Assembly: GCA_937916195.1 (NCBI GenBank)
Contig: CALFTO010000097.1
Location: 1 to 6,932 of the forward strand
Direction: 5' to 3'
DNA: 6,932 bases
Source of the DNA: an uncultured Clostridia bacterium
Lineage (GTDB): Bacteria > Bacillota > Clostridia > Oscillospirales > Acutalibacteraceae
The notes below the pieces were generated by a model, which was not told the origin of the DNA, did not search any database, and saw only the letters and a list, made by a program, of their open reading frames with translations. The number at the start of each line of letters is the position of its first letter. The stretch's first letter is position 1. Below are positions 1-5,462 of this stretch, in pieces. A program made the translations under genes and the position numbers.

Positions 1-1065
1 ACACAGCTCTTTGGTGACAGAATGTACATTTCAAATGCTACAGGTTGTTCATCAATCTGGGGCGGTCCTGCTGCTACATCACCTTACACAGTAAACAAAG
101 ATGGTCACGGTCCTGCTTGGGCTAACTCACTCTTTGAAGATAACGCTGAGCACGGTTACGGTATGTACCTTGGTCAGAAGGCTATCAGAAATCGTCTTGT
201 TGATGATGTTAAGGCTATCCTTGACAACTGCAACACACCTGAAAACGTAGTTGCAGCTGCTAACGAATACCTTGCAACTCTTGAAGACGGTGACAAGAAC
301 GTTGCTGCTTCAAAGGCACTCGTTGAGGCTCTTGAAGGCTTCGATTGCGATTGCGATATGAAGAAAGACATTCTTGCAAACAGCGAATACCTTTCAAAGA
401 AATCAGTTTGGATTTTCGGTGGCGACGGTTGGGCATACGACATCGGCTTCGGCGGTGTTGACCACGTTCTCGCAAGTGGCGAAGATGTAAACATTATGGT
501 ATTCGATACTGAGGTTTACTCAAACACAGGCGGTCAGGCATCTAAGGCATCTAACATTGGTCAGGTTGCTCAGTTCGCAGCTGCAGGTAAGGCTATCGCT
601 AAGAAGAGCCTTGCTGAAATCGCAATGAGCTATGGCTATGTTTACGTTGCACAGATTGCTATGGGCGCAGACCAGAACCAGACAATCAAGGCTATCACAG
701 AGGCTGAAGCTTACCACGGTCCTTCAATCATCATTGCATACGCACCTTGCGAAATGCACTCAATCAAGGGCGGTATGGTTAACTGCCAGGCTGAAATGAA
801 GAAGGCTGTTGACTGCGGTTACTGGAATATGTTCCGTTACAACCCTGCTCTTAAGGCAGAAGGTAAGAACCCATTCACAATCGACAGCAAGGAAGCTACA
901 ACAAGCTACCGCGACTTCATTATGAACGAGGCTCGTTACTCATCACTTTCACGTGCATTCCCCGAAAGAGCAGAAGTTCTCTTCGCTCAGGCTGAGGAAA
1001 CTGCAAAGGCAAGATATGAGCACCTTACTCGTCTTAAGGACCTTTATGCTCCCAGCGAGAAATAA
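1..1065 (+). CDS. nifJ: Pyruvate:ferredoxin (flavodoxin) oxidoreductase, C-terminal part (5' end outside window)
   Basis: Cytoplasmic iron-sulfur, thiamine-diphosphate enzyme that converts pyruvate and CoA to acetyl-CoA and CO2 and reduces ferredoxin. The reading frame is open from base 1, so the gene starts before the window; the first in-frame ATG (position 22) is internal, because the residues before it (TQLFGDR) already match the family. About 354 of the usual roughly 1,170-1,200 residues are visible. Seen: the NATGCSSIWGG motif with a Cys at 46-48, and APCEMHSIKGG with a Cys at 748-750; these match the two late Cys ligands of the TPP-proximal [4Fe-4S] cluster of Desulfovibrio africanus PFOR (established knowledge). 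The TPP/Mg-binding signature runs from GDGWAYDIG (421 onward) to YSNTGGQ (517-537). The C-terminal tail continues to the TAA at 1063-1065 with no sign of damage. A hairpin terminator follows directly. The gene is transcribed away from the hydrogenase genes at the other end of the window, but its product supplies reduced ferredoxin for the same fermentation pathway. Confidence 0.96.
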   Translation, partial: TQLFGDRMYISNATGCSSIWGGPAATSPYTVNKDGHGPAWANSLFEDNAEHGYGMYLGQKAIRNRLVDDVKAILDNCNTPENVVAAANEYLATLEDGDKNVAASKALVEALEGFDCDCDMKKDILANSEYLSKKSVWIFGGDGWAYDIGFGGVDHVLASGEDVNIMVFDTEVYSNTGGQASKASNIGQVAQFAAAGKAIAKKSLAEIAMSYGYVYVAQIAMGADQNQTIKAITEAEAYHGPSIIIAYAPCEMHSIKGGMVNCQAEMKKAVDCGYWNMFRYNPALKAEGKNPFTIDSKEATTSYRDFIMNEARYSSLSRAFPERAEVLFAQAEETAKARYEHLTRLKDLYAPSEK

Positions 1066-1086
1066 TTAAATCCTTAAAATAAAATG

Positions 1087-1120
1087 GGACCTCACTCAAA
1101 AGAGTGGGGTCCTTATTTTA
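1087..1120 (+). terminator. Intrinsic terminator of the PFOR gene
   Basis: An 11-bp stem (GGACCTCACTC, 1087-1097, with GAGTGGGGTCC, 1102-1112, one G-T wobble) closes an AAAA loop and is followed by a T-rich tail (TTATTTTA). It starts 22 nt after the PFOR stop codon. Rho-independent termination is inferred from the structure. Confidence 0.85.
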
Positions 1121-1166
1121 TGTTGCATTTTATTGTCCACCGTCTTTCTCTTATGAAGGATAGACT

Positions 1167-1245
1167 TGTAGGGACAGACATCCTTGTCTGTCCGCGGTAA
1201 AGTAATTGCTTTTATTACGGACAGAACAGGAGTTCTGTCCCTACA
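1167..1245. repeat. 79-bp palindromic element made of two mirrored hairpins
   Basis: The ends are exact inverted repeats: TGTAGGG at 1167-1173 and CCCTACA at 1239-1245. Inside are two perfect hairpins, each with a 9-bp stem and a 4-nt loop. The left one is GGACAGACA (1172-1180), loop TCCT, TGTCTGTCC (1185-1193). The right one is GGACAGAAC (1219-1227), loop AGGA, GTTCTGTCC (1232-1240). The right hairpin is the reverse complement of the left except for a CA/AC swap that is matched by a TG/GT swap on the other side of the stem. The centre (around 1202-1215, AAAGTAATTGCTTT) is itself palindromic with one T-G wobble. No ORF lies inside and I see no clear target-site duplication at the edges. It resembles the small non-coding palindromic repeats (MITE- or REP-like) scattered between genes in Clostridia; that assignment is inferred from one copy. 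Confidence 0.75.
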
Positions 1246-1296
1246 TTATATATCACTTCTCTACTTTTTTAATTCTATTTTGGAATTATAATATAA

Positions 1297-1331
1297 TTTT
1301 GCGTTTTGCGTTTTTCACTTTGCACTTTATA
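1297..1331. repeat. Degenerate 7-bp tandem repeat, about five copies
   Basis: Read with a 7-bp period from 1297, the units are TTTTGCG, TTTTGCG, TTTTTCA, CTTTGCA and CTTTATA. The first two are identical and the later ones drift. The array ends just upstream of the -35 box of the next gene. It may be a simple-sequence tract produced by slippage; a regulatory role cannot be shown from sequence. Confidence 0.55.
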
Positions 1332-1341
1332 TATTTTCCTG

Positions 1342-1370
1342 TTGACAAGAGGCGAATTTCAAGATAAAAT
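1342..1370 (+). promoter_or_regulatory. Sigma-A-type promoter of the zinc-ribbon gene
   Basis: A perfect -35 box TTGACA (1342-1347) and a near-consensus -10 box TAAAAT (1365-1370) are separated by exactly 17 bp. Transcription would start near 1377, leaving a leader of about 45 nt before the ATG at 1422. The upstream terminator separates this gene from PFOR, so a dedicated promoter is expected. Confidence 0.75.
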
Positions 1371-1409
1371 GAAAGTGATAATATGTACTTATATTATTAG
1401 TTTTTACAC

Positions 1410-1416
1410 GAGGTGA
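1410..1416 (+). promoter_or_regulatory. Ribosome binding site that fixes the start of the zinc-ribbon gene
   Basis: GAGGTGA lies 5 nt before the ATG at 1422. A possible GTG start at 1413 falls inside this Shine-Dalgarno sequence, so it cannot be the true start; the ATG gives a protein beginning MKKCPKC. Confidence 0.85.
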
Positions 1417-1421
1417 CTATA

Positions 1422-2042
1422 ATGAAAAAATGTCCCAAATGCTCACTTAATCTTGACGATAGTGTTATGAAATGCACATACTGCGGTTATGACTTTGCTG
1501 AAGAAGCGGTTGAAGCACCCGCAGAGGTTATAAATGAAGAAGTTACTGAAGCTCCTGCTGAGCCCGCTCCCGAAGCACCTGCAGAGCCCGTATATAATCA
1601 GTATAATTACGGCGGTGAACAGCAAACTCCACCTCCCCCACCCTATAATCAGCAGGGCTACAACCCTTATGGTGCACCACAGCACAAATTCTGCCCACGT
1701 TGCGGTAATCAATGTGACCCAAATGCAGTTATCTGTGTAAAATGCGGTATGTCTTTTGGTCCTATGCCCCAGCAATTCGTTGATGACACCCCATCGACAG
1801 GACTTAAAGTGCTTTGCTTCTTCATACCGGTTTTGGCACTCATTCTTTATCTTGTTGAAAAAGACAAGAAGCCCCGAAGTGCTAAGGAATACGGAAAATG
1901 GGGACTTATCGGTCTTGCAGTTAACATCGGACTTTCAATAATCTCTACTATTTTTACTATGATTATAGGATTTGCAAATATGGGAAACTCTTATGTTTAT
2001 GAGGAATATTATTATCAAATCCTTTTTAATCTGTACAAATAA
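1422..2042 (+). CDS. Double zinc-ribbon membrane protein of unknown function
   Basis: Predicted 206-residue protein. Seen in order: an N-terminal zinc ribbon with C4, C7, C18 and C21; an acidic Ala/Glu/Pro-rich linker (about 27-57, repeated EAPAE/AEP units); a Tyr/Gln/Pro-rich stretch with a run of five prolines (about 58-88); a second zinc ribbon with C91, C94, C105 and C108; then two hydrophobic helices (about 129-145 and 161-184) separated by a basic, charged turn (EKDKKPRSAKEYGKW); and a short Tyr-rich tail. Zinc-ribbon proteins with C-terminal membrane helices are common in Clostridia and mostly uncharacterised. The ribbons probably face the cytoplasm and mediate protein-protein contact (inference). 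The gene stands alone, with its own promoter and a terminator, so its neighbours give no clue to function. No enzyme motif is visible. Certainty is high for the gene and domain layout and low for its role. Confidence 0.9.
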   Translation: MKKCPKCSLNLDDSVMKCTYCGYDFAEEAVEAPAEVINEEVTEAPAEPAPEAPAEPVYNQYNYGGEQQTPPPPPYNQQGYNPYGAPQHKFCPRCGNQCDPNAVICVKCGMSFGPMPQQFVDDTPSTGLKVLCFFIPVLALILYLVEKDKKPRSAKEYGKWGLIGLAVNIGLSIISTIFTMIIGFANMGNSYVYEEYYYQILFNLYK

Positions 2043-2052
2043 ACAAAAATTT

Positions 2053-2081
2053 TGCCCGAAGTTTTTCTTCGGGCATTTTTT
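2053..2081. terminator. Terminator shared by two convergent genes
   Basis: A perfect 9-bp stem, TGCCCGAAG (2053-2061) with CTTCGGGCA (2067-2075), closes a TTTTT loop and is followed by a T tract (2076-2081) on the plus strand. The stops of the two convergent genes are only 37 nt apart and the hairpin fills that gap; the plus-strand T tract overlaps the first bases of the TAA (2082-2080) of the minus-strand gene. On the minus strand the hairpin is followed by A bases and then TTTTTGTTT, so it probably works in both directions, better for the plus strand. Confidence 0.85.
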
Positions 2082-2667
2082 ATTCCTTTTTAATTAATGC
2101 TATGTAAAGATAAGCGGGTATAACGAGAAAAACAACCCAAGCGATACTCCAAAGGGATAGTAACATACCAAGTAATATATAAACCGAAACTGCACTTAAC
2201 ACAGCCGCCAAAGTCATAAGCACAATTGACATAACTTTTTTGTTTTCATAAAACTTTGAAGCCGAAACAAGTGCATATTCAAGCACCAACAGGAACAAAA
2301 TCCACATTACTGCCCACCATTTGCCACCGATTATAATTCCGCCAACAACATAAACGGCAACTGCGACAAGTAAAAGAAGCGGTGCTTTTGTTAAATGATT
2401 TTTAGCCTTAATTTGAGTGTCCGTGAGAGATTTTTCCTCTGCGGGCACTTCTTTTTCTGCTTTTGGCTCATTACCTAAAAGCTCATCAAGGCTTATGCCG
2501 TAAAGAGTAGCAAGAGCGATAAGGTTATCCGTATCGGGCGAAGCCTCAGCACGCTCCCACTTTGAGATTGCCTGACGGCTAAGACCCAATTTTTCAGCCA
2601 AAGCCTCTTGGGATAATTTGTTTTCTTTGCGAAGTTCGACAAGTCTGTCGGCGAGTTTTATGTTCAT
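2080..2667 (-). CDS. XRE-family transcriptional regulator with four membrane helices
   Basis: Predicted 195-residue protein. Residues 1-64 form a Cro/C1-type helix-turn-helix: the pattern LVELRKENKLSQEALAEK, then LSRQAISKWERAEASPD, then LIALATLYGISLDELL is typical of XRE DNA-binding domains. A charged linker (about 65-92, Lys/Glu-rich) leads to four hydrophobic segments at about 95-113, 116-135, 145-168 and 171-190, and the protein ends KKE. It is therefore probably a DNA-binding protein tethered to the inner face of the membrane. Such XRE-plus-membrane proteins are frequent in Firmicutes, but their signals and targets are mostly unknown. The ATG at 2667 follows the mltG stop by 5 nt, with an AGGGGG Shine-Dalgarno (2682-2677) lying inside the end of mltG, so the two are co-transcribed and probably translationally coupled. 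Targets are not visible from sequence; regulation of its own operon is a reasonable guess. Confidence 0.93.
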   Translation of the reverse strand: MNIKLADRLVELRKENKLSQEALAEKLGLSRQAISKWERAEASPDTDNLIALATLYGISLDELLGNEPKAEKEVPAEEKSLTDTQIKAKNHLTKAPLLLLVAVAVYVVGGIIIGGKWWAVMWILFLLVLEYALVSASKFYENKKVMSIVLMTLAAVLSAVSVYILLGMLLSLWSIAWVVFLVIPAYLYIALIKKE

Positions 2668-2672
2668 AAATA

Positions 2673-3593
2673 TCAGCCCCCTGTTAATCGGTCTTTGTTT
2701 TCATTCCAGAATTTTTCGTGCTCGGCGAAAGTTTCGGAGTATTTCGCCTCGTAGGGTGGTACTGTGCCGATTATAAAGTAAAGATAATTTGTATTTGCAG
2801 GACTTAATGCCGCCTCAATTGATGCCCAACCCGGATTGCAGATAGGTCCTGCCATAAGTCCTTTACAGCGATAGGTATTATAATAGTATTTATAATGGTC
2901 AATTTTTTCGGGGTAAATAAGCTGAATTACGCCCGTGCAATATTTAACCGTAGGGTCACATTGGAACTGCATTCCTGCATCAAGACGGTTATGAAGCACA
3001 GAAGAAATCATAGGTCTATGCTCATCGAGTTTTGCCTCTTTCTCAATAAGAGATGCAAGAGTGAGAATTTCGTGCACAGTAAAGCCCGATTGTTGCACCA
3101 TAGTCATAAAAGTGTCATTAAGTCTCTGCTTTGTGCCATTTAAGAACATTTTTATAATATCCTGCGCATTGGCATTTTCGGGAATATCATAAGTCAAGGG
3201 GAAAATATAGCCTTCAAGCTTGAAACACACATTTTCAGCACTTTGCAAGCTGTTCAAAAAGGGATACTGAGTTAAATCGAGCCATTGTTTGTAATTTTGA
3301 GCAGTTTTAAGGAATTCTTCAGAAGTGCAAAAGCCTTTTTCCTCTAAAAGCCACGAAATTCGCACAAGAGTATAGCCTTCAGGTATTGTCACTTTAACTG
3401 TGGGTACTTGAGTTGTGGTTTCAGTTGTTGATGTTTCACTTGCTGAGGTTGATTCCGTTGTGTTTTCTGTTGTACTCTCGGTTGTTGACTCTGTTGTAGA
3501 TGTATTTTCTTCAAAATCCTCATCATTTTTGCAAGCTGTAAGGCTAAATACAAAAGAAAATACGAGTAATAGTGAGATAAGCTTTTTAAACAT
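2673..3593 (-). CDS. mltG: MltG-like endolytic murein transglycosylase, lipoprotein form
   Basis: MltG (YceG-like) enzymes cut nascent peptidoglycan glycan strands at the outer face of the membrane and limit strand length. The chosen start (ATG, 3593-3591) gives 306 residues, has an AAGGGA ribosome binding site (3609-3604, 10 nt away), and places a classic lipoprotein signal at the N terminus: MFKK, a hydrophobic core, then the lipobox LTAC with C21. A longer frame reaching 3671 has no such logic. Residues 31-62 are a low-complexity Ser/Thr/Glu linker built from TTEST-like units. The YceG domain follows: VTIPEGYTLVRIS near 67-80, LEGYIFPLTYDIPENA near 127-142, LASLIEKEA near 179-187 (E184 is the likely counterpart of the catalytic Glu of E. 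coli MltG, by motif), SVLHNRLDAGMQFQCDPTVKY near 198-218, and GLMAGPICNPGWASIEAALSP near 245-265. Family members usually carry an N-terminal transmembrane helix, so the lipid anchor and linker are unusual. It is followed by the XRE gene in one operon. Confidence 0.93.
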   Translation of the reverse strand: MFKKLISLLLVFSFVFSLTACKNDEDFEENTSTTESTTESTTENTTESTSASETSTTETTTQVPTVKVTIPEGYTLVRISWLLEEKGFCTSEEFLKTAQNYKQWLDLTQYPFLNSLQSAENVCFKLEGYIFPLTYDIPENANAQDIIKMFLNGTKQRLNDTFMTMVQQSGFTVHEILTLASLIEKEAKLDEHRPMISSVLHNRLDAGMQFQCDPTVKYCTGVIQLIYPEKIDHYKYYYNTYRCKGLMAGPICNPGWASIEAALSPANTNYLYFIIGTVPPYEAKYSETFAEHEKFWNENKDRLTGG

Positions 3594-3611
3594 TTGAATT
3601 CTTTCCCTTAA

Positions 3612-3657
3612 TACATTATATATTATATATGATACACCAAATTCATAGAAAAAACAA
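3612..3657 (-). promoter_or_regulatory. Probable promoter region of the mltG-XRE operon
   Basis: Upstream of mltG the minus strand has a very AT-rich tract with two TATAAT sequences (3627-3622 and 3620-3615). No good -35 box lies at 16-18 bp from either. A weaker combination, TTGTTT (3657-3652), 17 bp, TATCAT (3634-3629), is correctly spaced, but its -35 lies in the T tract of the hydA terminator. A promoter is required here because that terminator separates mltG from hydA; the exact boxes are uncertain. Confidence 0.4.
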
Positions 3658-3688
3658 GACGGGAAGTACAACCATTATACTCCCCGCC
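3648..3688 (-). terminator. Intrinsic terminator of the hydB-hydA unit
   Basis: On the minus strand an 11-bp stem (GGCGGGGAGTA, 3688-3678, with TACTTCCCGTC, 3668-3658) closes a 9-nt loop and is followed by TTGTTTTTTC. Two of the pairs are G-U wobbles in the minus-strand transcript; on the plus strand they would be A-C mismatches, which shows the structure is meant for the minus strand. It lies 22 nt after the hydA stop. Confidence 0.85.
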
Positions 3689-3710
3689 CTCATTTAATTT
3701 TTATGAAAAA

Positions 3711-5444
3711 TTAATACTTCTTTCTTGCAATATATGTTGTATGAAGAATTTCATGAGCCTTATGGCTACCGGGCTTGCCGAGATACTCAGTATAGAGTGT
3801 CTTGATAGCCTCGTTTTCGTGTGACTTTCTAACTGCGTTGTTTCTGTCAGCAGTATAGAGAGCCTCTGCACGACGAGCCTTAAGGTCAACGAAGTTGTGA
3901 ACAACTGCGTGCTGAATTGGCTGACCGCCACCGTTGATACAACCGCCGGGACAACCCATAATCTCAATAAAGAGATATTCGCTTGTGCCGTTCTTAATCT
4001 GGTCCATAAGAACCTTTGCGTTCTTTGTACCACTTGCGATTGCAACCTTAATCTTCTTGCCTGCAACGTCGTATTCTGCTTCTTTAACGCCCTGCATACC
4101 GCGAACCTCTGTGAAGTCTACGTTTTCAAGCTCTTTACCTGTGAGCTTTTCAACTGCAGTACGAAGAGCAGCTTCCATAACACCGCCTGAAGCTCCGAAG
4201 ATGGTTGAAGCACCTGTGCTCTCGCCGAATGGCATATCAAACTTCTCATCAGGAAGATGCTTGAAGAAGATACCTGCTGTTTCAATCATTCTTGCAAGCT
4301 CTCTTGTTGTGATTGCAATATCAACATCGGGATAACCTGAAGCTGACTGACCGTCACGCTTTGTCTCGAACTTCTTAGCAGTACAAGGCATAACGCCTAC
4401 AACTACCATATTTTTGGGGTCAATGCCCATCTTTTCAGCGTAGTATGTCTTCATAACTGCGCCGAACATCTGCTGAGGTGATTTGCAGCTTGAAAGGTGA
4501 CCTATCTGGTCGGGATAATAATGCTCACAGTATTTAATCCAACCGGGTGAGCAAGATGTAATCATAGGAAGAGTACCGCCGTTCTGTACGCGGTCAAGAA
4601 GCTCATTAGCCTCTTCCATAATTGTAAGGTCAGCTGCAAAGTCAGTATCAAATACCTTATCAAAGCCAAGTCTGCGAAGAGCAGCAACCATTTTGCCCTC
4701 AACGTTTGTACCGATGTGCATACCGAATGCTTCACCGAGTGTTGCACGGATTGAAGGAGCAGTCTGAACAATAACAAACTTTTCGGGGTCGTTAATTGCA
4801 GCGAATACCTTTGCAGTGTCGTCCTTTTCAACGATAGCACCTGTGGGGCAGTTTACGATACACTGACCGCAAGAGATACAAGAAACATCTGCAAGGTCCT
4901 TATCGAATGCAGAGCTTACGTGAGTATCAAAACCACGAGCATTTGCGCCGATAACTGAAATACCCTGCTGGTCGCAAGCTGCGATACAACGACGGCAAAG
5001 GATACACTTATTGTTATCTCTTACCATATGTGCTGCTGAATCGTCGAAATCATATTTGATGATTTCGCCATCAAATCTGCCCTCATCTTCAACACCGAAT
5101 TCCTTGCAAAGCTTCTGAAGCTCGCAGTTACCACTGCGTACGCAAGAAAGGCACTTTCTGTCGTGAGTTGAAAGGATAAGCTCAAGAGTCATTTTTCTTG
5201 AATGTCTTACCTTTTCAGTATTTGTGTAAATTTCCATTCCCTCATTTACGGGGAATACGCAAGCAGTTACAAGACTTCTTGCGCCCTTAACCTCTACCAT
5301 ACAGATACGGCAAGCGCCGATTTCGTTAATATCCTTAAGGTAGCAAAGTGTTGGGATTTCTATACCTGCATAACGAGCAGCTTCGAGGATAGTGCTACCC
5401 TTGGGTACAGAATATGATTTGTCGTTAATCTTAATGTTTACCAT
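3711..5444 (-). CDS. hydA: [FeFe] hydrogenase catalytic subunit of an NADH-linked (HydABC/Hnd-type) complex
   Basis: Catalyses proton reduction to H2 at the H-cluster in the cytoplasm. The protein has 577 residues, close to Clostridium pasteurianum CpI (574), with the same cluster chain in order. The plant-type [2Fe-2S] domain has C34, C45, C48 and C62. The His-ligated [4Fe-4S] site has H94, C98, C101 and C107. Two ferredoxin-type [4Fe-4S] sites have C147, C150, C153, C157 and C189, C192, C195, C199. The H-cluster domain has L1 TSCSPGW (296-302), L2 MPCTAKKFE (352-360, C354) and L3 EIMGCPGGCINGGGQP (494-509, C498 and C502). The usual L1 is TSCCPxW, so the second Cys is Ser (S299, codon TCA). 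There is no C-terminal extra cluster domain. The ATG at 5444 lies 15 nt after the hydB stop and is preceded by AAGGAGAG (5461-5454), which overlaps that stop. Placement after a NuoF-like hydB supports an NADH-dependent, possibly electron-bifurcating complex fed also by ferredoxin from PFOR; true bifurcation is inferred. Confidence 0.95.
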   Translation of the reverse strand: MVNIKINDKSYSVPKGSTILEAARYAGIEIPTLCYLKDINEIGACRICMVEVKGARSLVTACVFPVNEGMEIYTNTEKVRHSRKMTLELILSTHDRKCLSCVRSGNCELQKLCKEFGVEDEGRFDGEIIKYDFDDSAAHMVRDNNKCILCRRCIAACDQQGISVIGANARGFDTHVSSAFDKDLADVSCISCGQCIVNCPTGAIVEKDDTAKVFAAINDPEKFVIVQTAPSIRATLGEAFGMHIGTNVEGKMVAALRRLGFDKVFDTDFAADLTIMEEANELLDRVQNGGTLPMITSCSPGWIKYCEHYYPDQIGHLSSCKSPQQMFGAVMKTYYAEKMGIDPKNMVVVGVMPCTAKKFETKRDGQSASGYPDVDIAITTRELARMIETAGIFFKHLPDEKFDMPFGESTGASTIFGASGGVMEAALRTAVEKLTGKELENVDFTEVRGMQGVKEAEYDVAGKKIKVAIASGTKNAKVLMDQIKNGTSEYLFIEIMGCPGGCINGGGQPIQHAVVHNFVDLKARRAEALYTADRNNAVRKSHENEAIKTLYTEYLGKPGSHKAHEILHTTYIARKKY

Positions 5445-5453
5445 AATTTAGCA

Positions 5454-5462
5454 CTCTCCTTA
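5454..5462 (-). promoter_or_regulatory. hydA ribosome binding site overlapping the hydB stop codon
   Basis: The minus strand reads TAAGGAGAG: the TAA stop of hydB runs straight into a strong Shine-Dalgarno sequence for hydA, 9 nt before its ATG. This arrangement implies one transcript and probable translational coupling, keeping the two subunits in balance. Confidence 0.75.

Noticed and set aside
1167..1245. The paired hairpins as a CRISPR array or as a terminator
   Set aside because: There are only two inverted, not direct, copies and no regular spacers; neither hairpin is followed by a T tract, and the PFOR terminator is already complete upstream.
1271..1296. AATTC/GAATT inverted repeat and TATAAT-like sequence as a second promoter or operator
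   Set aside because: The stem is only 5 bp in very AT-rich DNA and no -35 box is correctly placed; the TTGACA-17-TAAAAT promoter downstream is far better.
1413..1421. GTG at 1413 as start of the zinc-ribbon gene
   Set aside because: It lies within the GAGGTGA ribosome binding site of the ATG at 1422, which gives the expected MKKCPKC start.
3594..3671. N-terminal extension of mltG to 3671
   Set aside because: It would run through the promoter region and the hydA terminator T tract and put 26 residues before a perfect lipoprotein signal; the ATG at 3593 has a good ribosome binding site.
3934..4335. 133-codon plus-strand open frame opposite hydA
   Set aside because: It is antisense to the conserved H-cluster domain, lacks family features or a ribosome binding site, and is a typical shadow of a long biased gene. 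The same holds for the other open frames opposite or out of frame with nifJ, hydA and hydB.
4536..4559. Sequencing error as the cause of the Ser in TSCSP
   Set aside because: The codon is TCA, which differs from the Cys codons TGC/TGT at two positions, and the surrounding frame and residues are well conserved.
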